From JALZAQ01 sp038253885 (GTDB lineage: Bacteria; Gemmatimonadota; Gemmatimonadetes; Gemmatimonadales; Gemmatimonadaceae), in the NCBI GenBank assembly GCA_038253885.1, contig JBBSGP010000053.1, forward strand, positions 1-17,280: a stretch of DNA of 17,280 nt, in the 5' to 3' direction. Shown in pieces: positions 7,089 through 14,106 of this stretch (its first letter is position 1; each line of letters starts with the position of its first letter). The translations under genes were made by a program, and so were the position numbers. Under the pieces are notes generated by a model, which worked only from the letters and a program-made list of their open reading frames with translations, had not been told where the DNA came from and searched no databases.

Positions 7089-7714
7089 TGCGCCGCCCGG
7101 GAATCACCAGTCACACCGACGTCGTCGTGCTGGGCCTCGTCGCCCAACAGCCGCGCCACGGCTACGAGATCGTCCGCCTGATTCGCCGCATCCGCCTGTC
7201 CGAGTGGGCGAAAGTGGGTGCGGCCACCGTCTACGCCGCCCTCGGAACCCTCGAGCGTACTGGCGACCTCGTGGTCTCCACCTCCCGTCCCGGCGCGCGC
7301 CCCGCACGCAACGTCTTCACGATCACCGACCAGGGGCGCGAGCGACTGCGCTCAGCGGTCCGAGCGCTCCTCGACTCCTCCGCTCCCGTGTACTCTGATC
7401 GCGTTGTCGGGGCGGCTTTCGCCTGGGCGCTCTCCGACGACGCAGCCACCGGCGAGACGGCGCTCCGCGAAGCGCACGCCACCATCACGGCGCATCTCGC
7501 CGCCTTGCGCGGAGTCAAGAGAAAGGCTTCGGCTTCGTCTCAGGTCACAGAGCTCGTGCTGGCATACATGACCGGCGTCGCCGAAGCCGAGCGCGATGCC
7601 CTGTCGATCGCCCTCGGCCGCGATCGCGCACGAGCTGCGACCGGGGCGGCGGAGCAAGCAGCAACGTCGTCCGGGCGGAAGCGGCATCAGGGCAGCCGCT
7701 CCACCTCGATGTAG
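7088..7714 (+). CDS. PadR-family transcriptional regulator
   Basis: A 208-residue protein. Residues 10-90 form the PadR winged helix-turn-helix: VVVLGLVAQQPRHGYEIVR, then WAKVGAATVYAALGTLERTGDL and the wing ARNVFTITDQGRERL. Residues about 95-175 are the helical C-terminal (dimerisation) region expected of the longer PadR subclass, and a basic Ser/Arg-rich tail ends the protein. It is a DNA-binding repressor-type regulator whose ligand is unknown. It follows the M20 gene on the same strand and converges with the CBS gene (20 bp between stops). The imperfect palindrome before the start is the natural autoregulatory candidate. Confidence 0.85.
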   Translation: MRRPGITSHTDVVVLGLVAQQPRHGYEIVRLIRRIRLSEWAKVGAATVYAALGTLERTGDLVVSTSRPGARPARNVFTITDQGRERLRSAVRALLDSSAPVYSDRVVGAAFAWALSDDAATGETALREAHATITAHLAALRGVKRKASASSQVTELVLAYMTGVAEAERDALSIALGRDRARAATGAAEQAATSSGRKRHQGSRSTSM

Positions 7715-7733
7715 AGTGTGAAGCCTGCGCGGC

Positions 7734-8177
7734 TCACTGCGTGTGCTTGCCGCCGGGTCGCGAGATCTTCTCGACTGTCGCCTCGACATCCTCGGCCTGC
7801 CCGGCTTCGAGCGCTACATCGGCCTGGGAAATGATCCCGACGAGATTGCCCTGCTCGTCAACAACGGGAATACGGCGCACCTGCTCCCGCGCCATCACGC
7901 TCAGTGTCTCGTCGACCGAGTCGCTTTCGCGGATCGTCTTGACGCCACTGCTCATGATCTCGCTGACTCGGCACTGCTTCGCATCGCGCCCCGCTGCGAC
8001 ACAGCGGATGGCGATATCACGGTCGGTGATGATGCCGACGACTCGCTTCTTCTCCTTTCCTTCGACAACGGGCACGACGCCGACGTCTTCGTCCTTCATG
8101 ACGCGCGCCGCCTCGAGGAGACTGGCGTCGGCGGTGACGGTCGTCGGGTCCTTCGTCATGATATCCTGAGCTCGCAT
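7734..8177 (-). CDS. Two-CBS-domain protein
   Basis: A 147-residue protein made of a tandem CBS pair: domain 1 (about 1-60) with MRAQDIMTKDPTTVTADASL, GVVPVVEG and VVGIITDRDIAIR; domain 2 (about 70-125) with VSEIMSSGVKTI, RRIPVVDEQGNLVGIISQAD. Such stand-alone pairs fold as a Bateman module and usually bind adenine nucleotides such as AMP or ATP to sense energy state; the partner here is unknown. I chose the ATG at 8177, where GGGAGG stands six bases upstream and the canonical DIM motif begins at residue 5, rather than the start at 8228 in the same frame. Same strand as the upstream thioredoxin-like remnant, with hairpins between. Confidence 0.88.
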   Translation of the reverse strand: MRAQDIMTKDPTTVTADASLLEAARVMKDEDVGVVPVVEGKEKKRVVGIITDRDIAIRCVAAGRDAKQCRVSEIMSSGVKTIRESDSVDETLSVMAREQVRRIPVVDEQGNLVGIISQADVALEAGQAEDVEATVEKISRPGGKHTQ

Positions 8178-8234
8178 GCGCGCCTCCCGGAGATCGGGGC
8201 CGATGGTGAGACGGAGAACGAGGGGCAAGGGACA

Positions 8235-8275
8235 TGCCCACCGGAGATGGGCACTCGCGAGTCGGCTCCGGAGCC
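8235..8275. repeat. Three consecutive inverted repeats between the CBS and thioredoxin-like genes
   Basis: TGCCCA (8235-8240)/TGGGCA (8248-8253), the perfect palindrome ACTCGCGAGT (8253-8262), and the perfect palindrome GGCTCCGGAGCC (8264-8275) follow each other in the 100-bp gap between two minus-strand genes, immediately past the stop of the upstream one. They may be a terminator or processing site for the upstream transcript. No T-run is present. Confidence 0.3.
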
Positions 8276-8277
8276 CC

Positions 8278-8825
8278 CTATGTCCAGATGGACGCCTTCT
8301 TCGCCCAACTCGACGTCGGATAGCGAGTGCTGAAAGCCTTGGCCGTGTTTTTCAGATCAGCAGCGTCCTTGCTGTCCTTGTAGCGCGATACGCCGGACCA
8401 GTAGAGCCCTTCCGGGGCGGCCTCGCTGTCCGGAAATTGAGCGGCGACATCGCGGAAATATCCTTCCGCTTCCATCCACGCCTGGCGCTTGAACGCCGCA
8501 TGCCCCAATCCCAGCATCAGCTGCGCAAGGAAGTCATCCGCCGGAAGGAAGCCTTCGATCCGGTGCCGCTCGACACCATCGGCATCCAGCTCCAGGATGG
8601 TGGGGGTCCATTGGGCGCCGTACCGCTCCCCGAAGCGCCGGAAATCGGCCGCCTGCTCCTTCACGTGATGAAGCGCGCCACCCGCTCATTCGGATACACC
8701 TCGGCATCCAGCCGAGCACAGCCGCCTCACATGGGGGCGGCGCTGAAGTCCAGCAGCACCGGGCGTTGCTGCGATTTTGCGTCCTCGAGCACCTTGTCGA
8801 TGTCGGTTCTCCACGTGATATCCAT
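8278..8825 (-). pseudogene. Thioredoxin-like protein with TPR-like tail, broken at the CGGC motif
   Basis: The gene starts at the ATG at 8825, with AAGGAG five bases upstream. The start reads MDITWRTDIDKVLEDAKSQQ, then RPVLLDFSAAPM. The next codon is TGA (8727-8729), exactly where the first Cys of a thioredoxin CGGC motif belongs; in the same frame GGCARLDAEVYPNERVARFI follows. The frame then breaks near 8661-8672, where about ten expected codons are missing, and resumes in another frame at about 8664 with VKEQAADFRRF, the cis-Pro-type loop WTPTILELDADG, EGFLPADDFL, and a C-terminal helical repeat region ending in AKKASIWT at 8278. The intact family fold would reduce disulfides. Two independent lesions make it a pseudogene by the simplest reading. 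The 128-residue ORF from GTG 8664 lacks the active site. See findings for the TGA. Confidence 0.7.
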
Positions 8826-8963
8826 ACGATCTCCTTGAGCTGTTGCCGAGTGAAGGTCGGAAAAAGACGGCCGGCGCGCCTGCTCGTTTGCGGGGGGCCA
8901 ACGCACGAGACGCGCCACCCGGCTGAAGCTCGTACCGGGAGGATGTAAGCCCGCGATCCTCGA

Positions 8964-11141
8964 TCAGGGAGGATCCGTGTCCGGTCGCGGCGAGCCGAGG
9001 TCGAACAGGAAGCGCCATCGCCCGTCGGTCTCCTGCCTCCACACCGTGAAGAAGTGACCGCGCCGGAGCACGCGGCCATCGCCGCCGCGCGTGTGAGAGT
9101 TCCCGGTGGTCCACGCCAGTCCCCCCTCACCCCCGCAGAAGCGCACGTCCGGCCCCCAGACGAGCACGTTCCCGACGGTCCAGCCATCGAACGCGCGCCC
9201 GACCTCCTCCGTTCCGCGCACCAGCTCGGCGCCGGGCATCAGCAGGCCATCGTCGGCGACGAACTCGGCGAATGCGGCCGCAGGTCCCTTTGTGCCGACC
9301 CCCCCCGCTCCGGTCCAGGCGAACCGACGCTCGGTTGCGAGCACTTCGTCGCGAACGCTGCTCGCGCCGGCGACAGTGGACGAGTGCGGCGCACGAGTCA
9401 TCGTCGTGTCGAAGAGCACGCGCGTCGGACTTCCCTGACTGTCGCTCCGCTGATGCCCGACGATGCGCCAGCGTCCGCGGGCGTCCTTTCTCCAGCAGGT
9501 GATGTAACGCCCGTTCCGTCCGGAGCGGGCGGTGTCGTCCGCGGTGACGAAGCGAGACACACCGACAGTGCACCCGAAGCGTCCGCCGATCGCGGCGACC
9601 GCATGCACCGGAGTCCACTCGTACGATGCCGGCGAATCGTATCGCGCGTGCATCGCTGGCGCGGCCTCGGACGCTCCGCGCAGGATGGGCTGGAAAGGCA
9701 TGAGCACGGCCGCGCCCTCTTCCAGCGCGCCGAGAAACGCCTCTTCTCCTCGGCGCGCCACGTCACGATGCAGGGCGCGATCCGCCGCGAGGAGCGCGAC
9801 TTTCGTGCGCGTTGTATCGCTGGTCGCCGGCACGCTCAGCACGCGGGGCGCGACGCGCAGCCGGGCGATCGCGGGCGCCTTCTGGTCGACGCCGGGGCGC
9901 AGCTTCCCGTCAGCTCCATAGAGACCGAAGCCTCCGTTGGCGATGAGATAGATGTTGTCTTGCCCGCCGACCGCGACGAGATGTGTGGGCTGTCGGATCC
10001 GGGACGTGTCACGAGCGAGAACGCGCGCACCGACGATCTCAGTGTGCGCGGCGTTCAGGTCGAGCGCGGCGATGCGGTCGGGGGTCACGCCATTCTGCAC
10101 TGCGATGAGCTGGTCGCCGCGGAGGATCATCCCGTCGATGCCGTTCGCCATCACATCCGGGGGATGGGGTAGCCAGCCCACCGCGCCGGTGACGCGGTCC
10201 ACCGCCGCGACGCCACGCACGTAGTCGGCGACGAAGATCCGCCGTCCATCCGGGTCCGGGGCAATGCCCTGCGGCGAGACGAGCTGACCCGCGGGGACGA
10301 GAGTGTCGACGGCGTCACGCCCATTGCGCACCATGTACACCGACCCCGTGCGCGCGTCGGATACGAAAAGGTCGCCGTTCGATGCCACCGCGATGTCGCC
10401 CGGCGCGTGCGCCGTGCGCGGCAGTTCGAGACGCGTCGGTCTCGTCGGCCGGCGAAGATCGTAGCGCAGGACTGCGGAGCGCCCCGAGTCGGCGTGCTCG
10501 GCGCCGATCATGGTCGGCGTCCACTCGCTCGTTACCCAGAGCCGGTCGTGCGCCGCGTCGGTCGCGACGGCGAGGGCAGCCCACGCACCGTCGCGCGCGA
10601 GATCGAGCAGAGGCGCAACCTTCCCGTCCAGTCCGACGGAGACGACACGCCGGTGGCGAATGCTCGAGACGAGAAACCGCCGGCGCGCCGGGTCCCAGGT
10701 GATCCCCTCGGCCACGAAGTCCTTGTCCGGAAGGACCGCGATGGTGCGGATGACGCCAACGGTGTCCGAGTTCATGCGCAGACGCCGGGCGATATCGCGC
10801 CCCTCCCGGTGCGCTCGCACCGCTCCCAGCAGCGTGTCGCCGGCGACGTCATGCGCCATCCCCATCGCTACGAGCCGTTCCAGACTGCGGATCGCGGCGC
10901 CGGTGTCGCCCGCCTGCGCCTGCGCCCGCGCGATGCCAAGCACCACACCAGGATGTCCGTTCAGCAACATGTCCATCTTCTCGAGGTGCGTGACCGAGCC
11001 GCGCCAGTCTCCACGAAGACGCGCTTCACGCGCAGCGTGATCGTGGTCGCGCCATGTGGAGTCGGTGGCCTGCGCACGCGCATCCGGGACGTGCCCCCCG
11101 AGCATCGAGGCGGCGGCCAGAGCGGCGAAGGTGAGCCTCAT
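8964..11141 (-). CDS. Exported TPR / beta-propeller / double NTF2-like (DUF4440) fusion protein
   Basis: A 725-residue protein. Residues 1-23 are a signal peptide (RLTFAALAAASMLGG, cleavage near DARAQA). About 30-115 is a helical, TPR-like repeat region (SVTHLEKMDMLL, GVVLGIARAQAQAGDTGAA). About 130-425 is an SMP-30/NHL-type six-bladed propeller with repeated blades such as PGDIAVASNGDLFVSDARTG and SPQGIAPDPDGRRIFVADYV. About 450-600 and 610-720 are two SnoaL/DUF4440-like domains ending in CWRKDARGRWRIVGHQRS and FFTVWRQETDGRWRFLFDLG, a matched pair of closing strands. No catalytic role can be read. I chose the ATG at 11141 with a weak GGGG eight bases upstream; a TTG at 11150 is in frame. It lies 96 bp downstream of chrB on the same strand. 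The domain combination is unusual. Confidence 0.75.
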   Translation of the reverse strand: MRLTFAALAAASMLGGHVPDARAQATDSTWRDHDHAAREARLRGDWRGSVTHLEKMDMLLNGHPGVVLGIARAQAQAGDTGAAIRSLERLVAMGMAHDVAGDTLLGAVRAHREGRDIARRLRMNSDTVGVIRTIAVLPDKDFVAEGITWDPARRRFLVSSIRHRRVVSVGLDGKVAPLLDLARDGAWAALAVATDAAHDRLWVTSEWTPTMIGAEHADSGRSAVLRYDLRRPTRPTRLELPRTAHAPGDIAVASNGDLFVSDARTGSVYMVRNGRDAVDTLVPAGQLVSPQGIAPDPDGRRIFVADYVRGVAAVDRVTGAVGWLPHPPDVMANGIDGMILRGDQLIAVQNGVTPDRIAALDLNAAHTEIVGARVLARDTSRIRQPTHLVAVGGQDNIYLIANGGFGLYGADGKLRPGVDQKAPAIARLRVAPRVLSVPATSDTTRTKVALLAADRALHRDVARRGEEAFLGALEEGAAVLMPFQPILRGASEAAPAMHARYDSPASYEWTPVHAVAAIGGRFGCTVGVSRFVTADDTARSGRNGRYITCWRKDARGRWRIVGHQRSDSQGSPTRVLFDTTMTRAPHSSTVAGASSVRDEVLATERRFAWTGAGGVGTKGPAAAFAEFVADDGLLMPGAELVRGTEEVGRAFDGWTVGNVLVWGPDVRFCGGEGGLAWTTGNSHTRGGDGRVLRRGHFFTVWRQETDGRWRFLFDLGSPRPDTDPP

Positions 11142-11237
11142 GCGCCCCAATCTGCGACGGCGAAGCCGTCCTCGGACAGAGTGCTCCGAGTCAGGGTGAT
11201 GTCAGCATTCTATGGAATCGGCGCGCTGACCGGGATT

Positions 11238-12224
11238 CTACTGAAGCTGCGCGTACAGAGCGTCGAAGATCGCGCCGCCAAGCTCCAGACGTCTGAGGTC
11301 CTGCGACTGCGCCTTCACCAGGCCAGCGAGGATGGACTCCACGCCGGACGACTCGGGACGGTCGAATTTCTCATCCTTGCAATCGATGTCGTGGACGACC
11401 TCTCCCACGGCGCGGAGCGCGGGATCATCGATGCCGAACCGCTGCAGCAATGTCTCGAAGCTGCAGCGATCACCCTCGTGGGTGTACTCGGCCTGGTACA
11501 TGTCGAAGCGCACCTCGCCCGGGCGCGGCGAGTAACGCGCCGGGGGGACAAACTTGAACGTCGCGAGTGGATCGATGAAGCGCCGAATGAGCCACGCGCA
11601 CGCGATGCGATCGACGAACACCCCTTCGCGGGTGACCCACGTCTTCCCCGCGGAAGACGCCCTTACGGCGACGCGCGCGCGCGTCGTGTCCGCGATCTCA
11701 GCGGGGGATCCCCGTGTCGAGAGATTTTCGAGCGCGCGTTGAGCGGCGTGGCGCCCGCTGGCCGCAAAGAAATCGATCTTGTCGATCTCACCCAGGCGGC
11801 GGTGCAGCTTGGCGATCTCGCGCTCCAGGGACCCGCTCCGTTGGCCGTCCTGGGACCGATTGTCGGACATCTCCTGCGCCAACATCCCCACCTCCTTGTA
11901 GTCGGCGTCCCGTGCCTGACGAAAGAGCGCCTCGAGCCCTTCGTCTGTCTCGCCGGCGAGAGGGACCGCGGCCCAGAGAATCGCATCGCCGCCGTCCTCC
12001 ACGATTTCCGCGCGGAGCCACTCGAAGTCCTCGACCGTCTCGGGCCGACGGGGAAGGATGTACACGGAGCTCTTCAGTCCCATCGCACCGATGCGCTGCA
12101 GCCGGCGCTGCAGCTTCACTCTCAGGTAGTCAGGCTTGGTGGGGAGCTGCGGGATCAATACCAGCCAGCGTGGCTCCGCCCCGGGCTCAGCTACTTGCAC
12201 AATTGATATGATTGTATCATTCAT
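11238..12224 (-). CDS. chrB: ChrB-type protein, full length (N- and C-terminal domains)
   Basis: A 328-residue protein with both ChrB domains. The N-terminal domain (about 18-165) has WLVLIPQLPTKPDYLRVKLQ, RRLQRIGAMGLKSSVYILP and DFEWLRAEIVEDGGDA, followed by a helical segment. The C-terminal ChrB domain (about 195-325) has TREGVFVDRIACAWLIRRFI, EYTHEGDRCSFETLL and IFDALYAQLQ. Studied ChrB proteins act as chromate-responsive regulators of chr operons and are needed for full resistance; the exact sensing chemistry is uncertain. No chrA transporter is in this window. The ATG at 12224 lies inside the divergent palindromes; if the minus-strand promoter also lies there, the GTG at 12200 (codon 9, still before the conserved domain) may be the true start. 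Divergent from the OCD gene with 29 bp between. Confidence 0.86.
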   Translation of the reverse strand: MNDTIISIVQVAEPGAEPRWLVLIPQLPTKPDYLRVKLQRRLQRIGAMGLKSSVYILPRRPETVEDFEWLRAEIVEDGGDAILWAAVPLAGETDEGLEALFRQARDADYKEVGMLAQEMSDNRSQDGQRSGSLEREIAKLHRRLGEIDKIDFFAASGRHAAQRALENLSTRGSPAEIADTTRARVAVRASSAGKTWVTREGVFVDRIACAWLIRRFIDPLATFKFVPPARYSPRPGEVRFDMYQAEYTHEGDRCSFETLLQRFGIDDPALRAVGEVVHDIDCKDEKFDRPESSGVESILAGLVKAQSQDLRRLELGGAIFDALYAQLQ

Positions 12225-12240
12225 GATACTAACGTATCAT
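12203..12240. promoter_or_regulatory. Overlapping divergent promoters with alternating ATGATAC/GTATCAT sites
   Basis: Four half-sites alternate in orientation: ATGATT (12208-12213, imperfect), GTATCAT (12214-12220), ATGATAC (12223-12229) and GTATCAT (12234-12240). Two perfect 7-bp-arm palindromes share the central copy, with spacers of 2 and 4 bp. The A+T-rich patch is exceptional in this G+C-rich window. On the plus strand TTGTAT (12212-12217) and TATCAT (12235-12240) are 17 bp apart, and TTGATA (12203-12208) with GATACT (12225-12230) is an alternative at 16 bp. On the minus strand TATCAT and TACAAT can serve as -10. A regulator bound here would cover both promoters; ChrB itself is the obvious candidate (inference). 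Confidence 0.6.
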
Positions 12241-12253
12241 AGACGACCCGACC

Positions 12254-13264
12254 ATGCAAGGAACCGGTGTGCCGATGCAGGCGACGCTCCTACTCACGCG
12301 AACCGACGTGCGCGCGCTGCTCGACATGGATGCGTGCACCGTCGCGGTGGAAGAGGCGTTCCGCGCGCGAGCCGAGGGAGCGACGCTGCAGGGGGGCGTG
12401 CTCGGAACGCAGGCGCCGGATGGTGTCTTTCACGTGAAGGTCGCGGGGCTGGCCCGAGGCCGCTCCTACTACGCCGCGAAGATCAACGCGAACTACCCAG
12501 GCAACCCCGCACGGCATGGCCTTCCAGCCATCCAGGGCGTGATCAGCCTGCACGACGTGTGCGACGGGGCACTCCTCGCGCTGCTCGACTCGATGGAGAT
12601 CACAACTCTCCGGACGGCAGCCGCCACGGCGGTCGCGGCCAAGTATCTCGCGCGCGCGAGCTCGGGGATCGTGACGATCATCGGGTGCGGTACGCAGGGA
12701 CGTAGCCAGTTACGTGCGCTGGCTCGCGTGCGCGCGATCCGCACCGTGTTTGCTCACGACATCGAGCCCGCGACTGCGCGAGCGTACGCCACCGAGATGT
12801 CGCGAGAGCTCGAGTGCGACGTCCACGCGGTGACAGACTACCGGGCAGCTGTGAGGCGAAGCGACATCGTTGTGACCTGCACACCTGCTCGCGCTCCACT
12901 CCTGGCCGCTCGCGACCTGCCAGCCGGCGTGTTCCTCGCCGCAGTGGGAGCGGACAGCGAGAGCAAACAGGAGCTCGAGCCAGCGGTTCTGGCGCTCGGC
13001 ACTGTGGTGGTCGATGTGCTGGAGCAGTGCGCGGCCATCGGTGAGCTTCACCATGCTCTCGCGGCTGGCGTCATGCGCCGAGATGTGGTGCACGCGGAGC
13101 TCGCCGACGTCGTGAGCGGCCTTCGGTCCGGCCGTAGCTCGGACGCCGAGGTGACAATCTTCGATAGCACCGGCACAGCGCTGGAGGATGTCGCGGCCGC
13201 GTCGATCGTGTACGAGCGGGCGTTGATGCAGGGCCGCGGGCAGGAGGTCCGGCTCGGTGTCTAG
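12254..13264 (+). CDS. Ornithine cyclodeaminase / mu-crystallin family protein
   Basis: A 336-residue NAD(P)-dependent enzyme of the OCD/mu-crystallin family, which includes ornithine cyclodeaminase (ornithine to proline plus ammonia), alanine dehydrogenases, and ketimine or N-(1-carboxyethyl) amino acid reductases; which reaction applies cannot be told from sequence alone. Visible signatures: LLLTRTDVRALLDMD and VAVEEAFRARAEG at the N-terminus, K76 in AAKINANYP, R120 in TTLRTAAATAVAAKYLA, the Rossmann loop IIGCGTQGRSQLRAL (144-149), D234 in VGADSESKQELEP and a terminal FDSTGTALEDVAAASIVYER. Full length. The ATG at 12254 gives a very short leader from the candidate promoter; the ATG at 12275 is an alternative closer to the conserved start. 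It is divergent from chrB and 72-82 bp upstream of the ChrB_C gene, probably co-transcribed with it. Confidence 0.88.
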   Translation: MQGTGVPMQATLLLTRTDVRALLDMDACTVAVEEAFRARAEGATLQGGVLGTQAPDGVFHVKVAGLARGRSYYAAKINANYPGNPARHGLPAIQGVISLHDVCDGALLALLDSMEITTLRTAAATAVAAKYLARASSGIVTIIGCGTQGRSQLRALARVRAIRTVFAHDIEPATARAYATEMSRELECDVHAVTDYRAAVRRSDIVVTCTPARAPLLAARDLPAGVFLAAVGADSESKQELEPAVLALGTVVVDVLEQCAAIGELHHALAAGVMRRDVVHAELADVVSGLRSGRSSDAEVTIFDSTGTALEDVAAASIVYERALMQGRGQEVRLGV

Positions 13265-13345
13265 CTTTGTTCCCTGGATCGGGTGTGCGACTTCTGATAT
13301 CGACGCGCGAGTGAAGCGCTTCCTACTGTCGAGGAGATGATTCGT

Positions 13346-13825
13346 ATGCGATGGATCACCCGCGAGCGACCGAAGATCGATCGCGTGGCCTGTCCGTGGC
13401 TCATTGACCGCTTCATCGACCCGGGTGCCGAATTTCTATTCGTCCCGGCCGACACAGTCGAGCAACGAGCCGCAGAGCTGGACGCCACTCCCTTCGACGT
13501 CGAAGGCGTGGAGTTGTCGCACGACGGCCCACGCTGCAGCTTCGATGCGTTCCTGGTGAGGTATGCCCTCACCGATCCGGCGCTGCTGACGATCGCGACG
13601 ATCGTGCGCGGCGCCGACACGGCGCAGCTCGGACTCGCCCCTCAGTCCGCGGGGCTCCTCGCGATCTCGCTGGGGCTGTCACGCCTTTTCTCCGACGACG
13701 CCGAGATGCTCCGGCATGGCTTCGTCGTCTACGATGCGCTGTATGCCTGGTGCCGGGAGGCGTCGACGGAGACCCATGATTGGAACCCGCAGAAGGGGCC
13801 GCGGGTGCGCGGAGTAGGCAGCTAG
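13346..13825 (+). CDS. Stand-alone ChrB C-terminal-domain protein
   Basis: A 159-residue protein homologous to the C-terminal half of the full-length ChrB encoded nearby. It shares IDRVACPWLIDRFIDP (versus VDRIACAWLIRRFIDP), LSHDGPRCSFDAF (versus YTHEGDRCSFETL), the spacing to a mid-domain TDPALL (versus DDPALR), and a final YDALYAW. It lacks the N-terminal ChrB domain. Start choice: GAGGAG (13331-13336) touches the ATG at 13337, too close for use, but lies nine bases before the ATG at 13346, which I therefore prefer. Likely in one transcript with the OCD gene. Its TAG overlaps on the opposite strand the stop of a permease remnant. Its role is unknown; the conserved Cys and His in H-[DE]-G-x-R-C suggest a metal or redox site (inference). 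Confidence 0.8.
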   Translation: MRWITRERPKIDRVACPWLIDRFIDPGAEFLFVPADTVEQRAAELDATPFDVEGVELSHDGPRCSFDAFLVRYALTDPALLTIATIVRGADTAQLGLAPQSAGLLAISLGLSRLFSDDAEMLRHGFVVYDALYAWCREASTETHDWNPQKGPRVRGVGS

Positions 13826-13995
13826 CCTCCGCGGAGTGCCTCCGTCGGGCTGACCTGCATCGCGCGCCGGGCCGGCAACATCGATGCCAGGAGCGCCACC
13901 GCGAGCAGCGCGACACACACGAAGGCGATCGTCGGCAGGTCCACGAATGGCACGCCGACGAGCATCGCGCGAATAGTGACTTTGATGGACCTCGT
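13822..13995 (-). pseudogene. 3' fragment of an FtsX/ADOP-type ABC permease gene
   Basis: Read on the minus strand to the TAG at 13822-13824, the last 48 codons encode AMLVGVPFVDLPTIAFV, a hydrophobic helix CVALLAVALLASM and the tail LPARRAMQVSPTEALRGG. This is the signature C-terminus of FtsX-fold permeases of the ADOP/MacB type (last helix, then LPARRAxxxxPxxALR). The frame is closed by a TGA at 13996-13998 and no more permease sequence is seen upstream, so about 95 per cent of the gene is missing. Its stop codon overlaps that of the convergent ChrB_C gene by two bases. Confidence 0.72.
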
Positions 13996-14106
13996 TCAAC
14001 ACGCGGCCGCCGAGCCTCGCTCGATCCGGCGGAAGCGCTGCGGCCCGAGTAGGCGGGATGGAAGGCCGCCACTGCGTGGCGCGGACTACCATGCGTCGCT
14101 TCACTG
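13996..14106. other. Junction sequence between two gene fragments
   Basis: Between the permease tail and the serine-hydrolase tail lies about 110 bp with no recognisable coding content on either strand. Frames here are open on the minus strand by composition only. It is presumably scar sequence of the deletion that removed the bodies of both flanking genes. Confidence 0.35.

Noticed and set aside
12101..12117. Repeated GCTGCAG units resembling a palindrome inside chrB
   Set aside because: Explained by repeated LQRR-type codons in the conserved N-terminal ChrB domain.
10407..12206. A 599-codon plus-strand frame
   Set aside because: It spans two minus-strand genes (propeller fusion and ChrB) and the gap between them, and resembles no family. 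Shadow.
13313..13322. Palindrome GAAGCGCTTC upstream of the ChrB_C gene
   Set aside because: A single 10-bp palindrome is expected by chance in a window of this size, and it has no partner site or promoter overlap I can defend.
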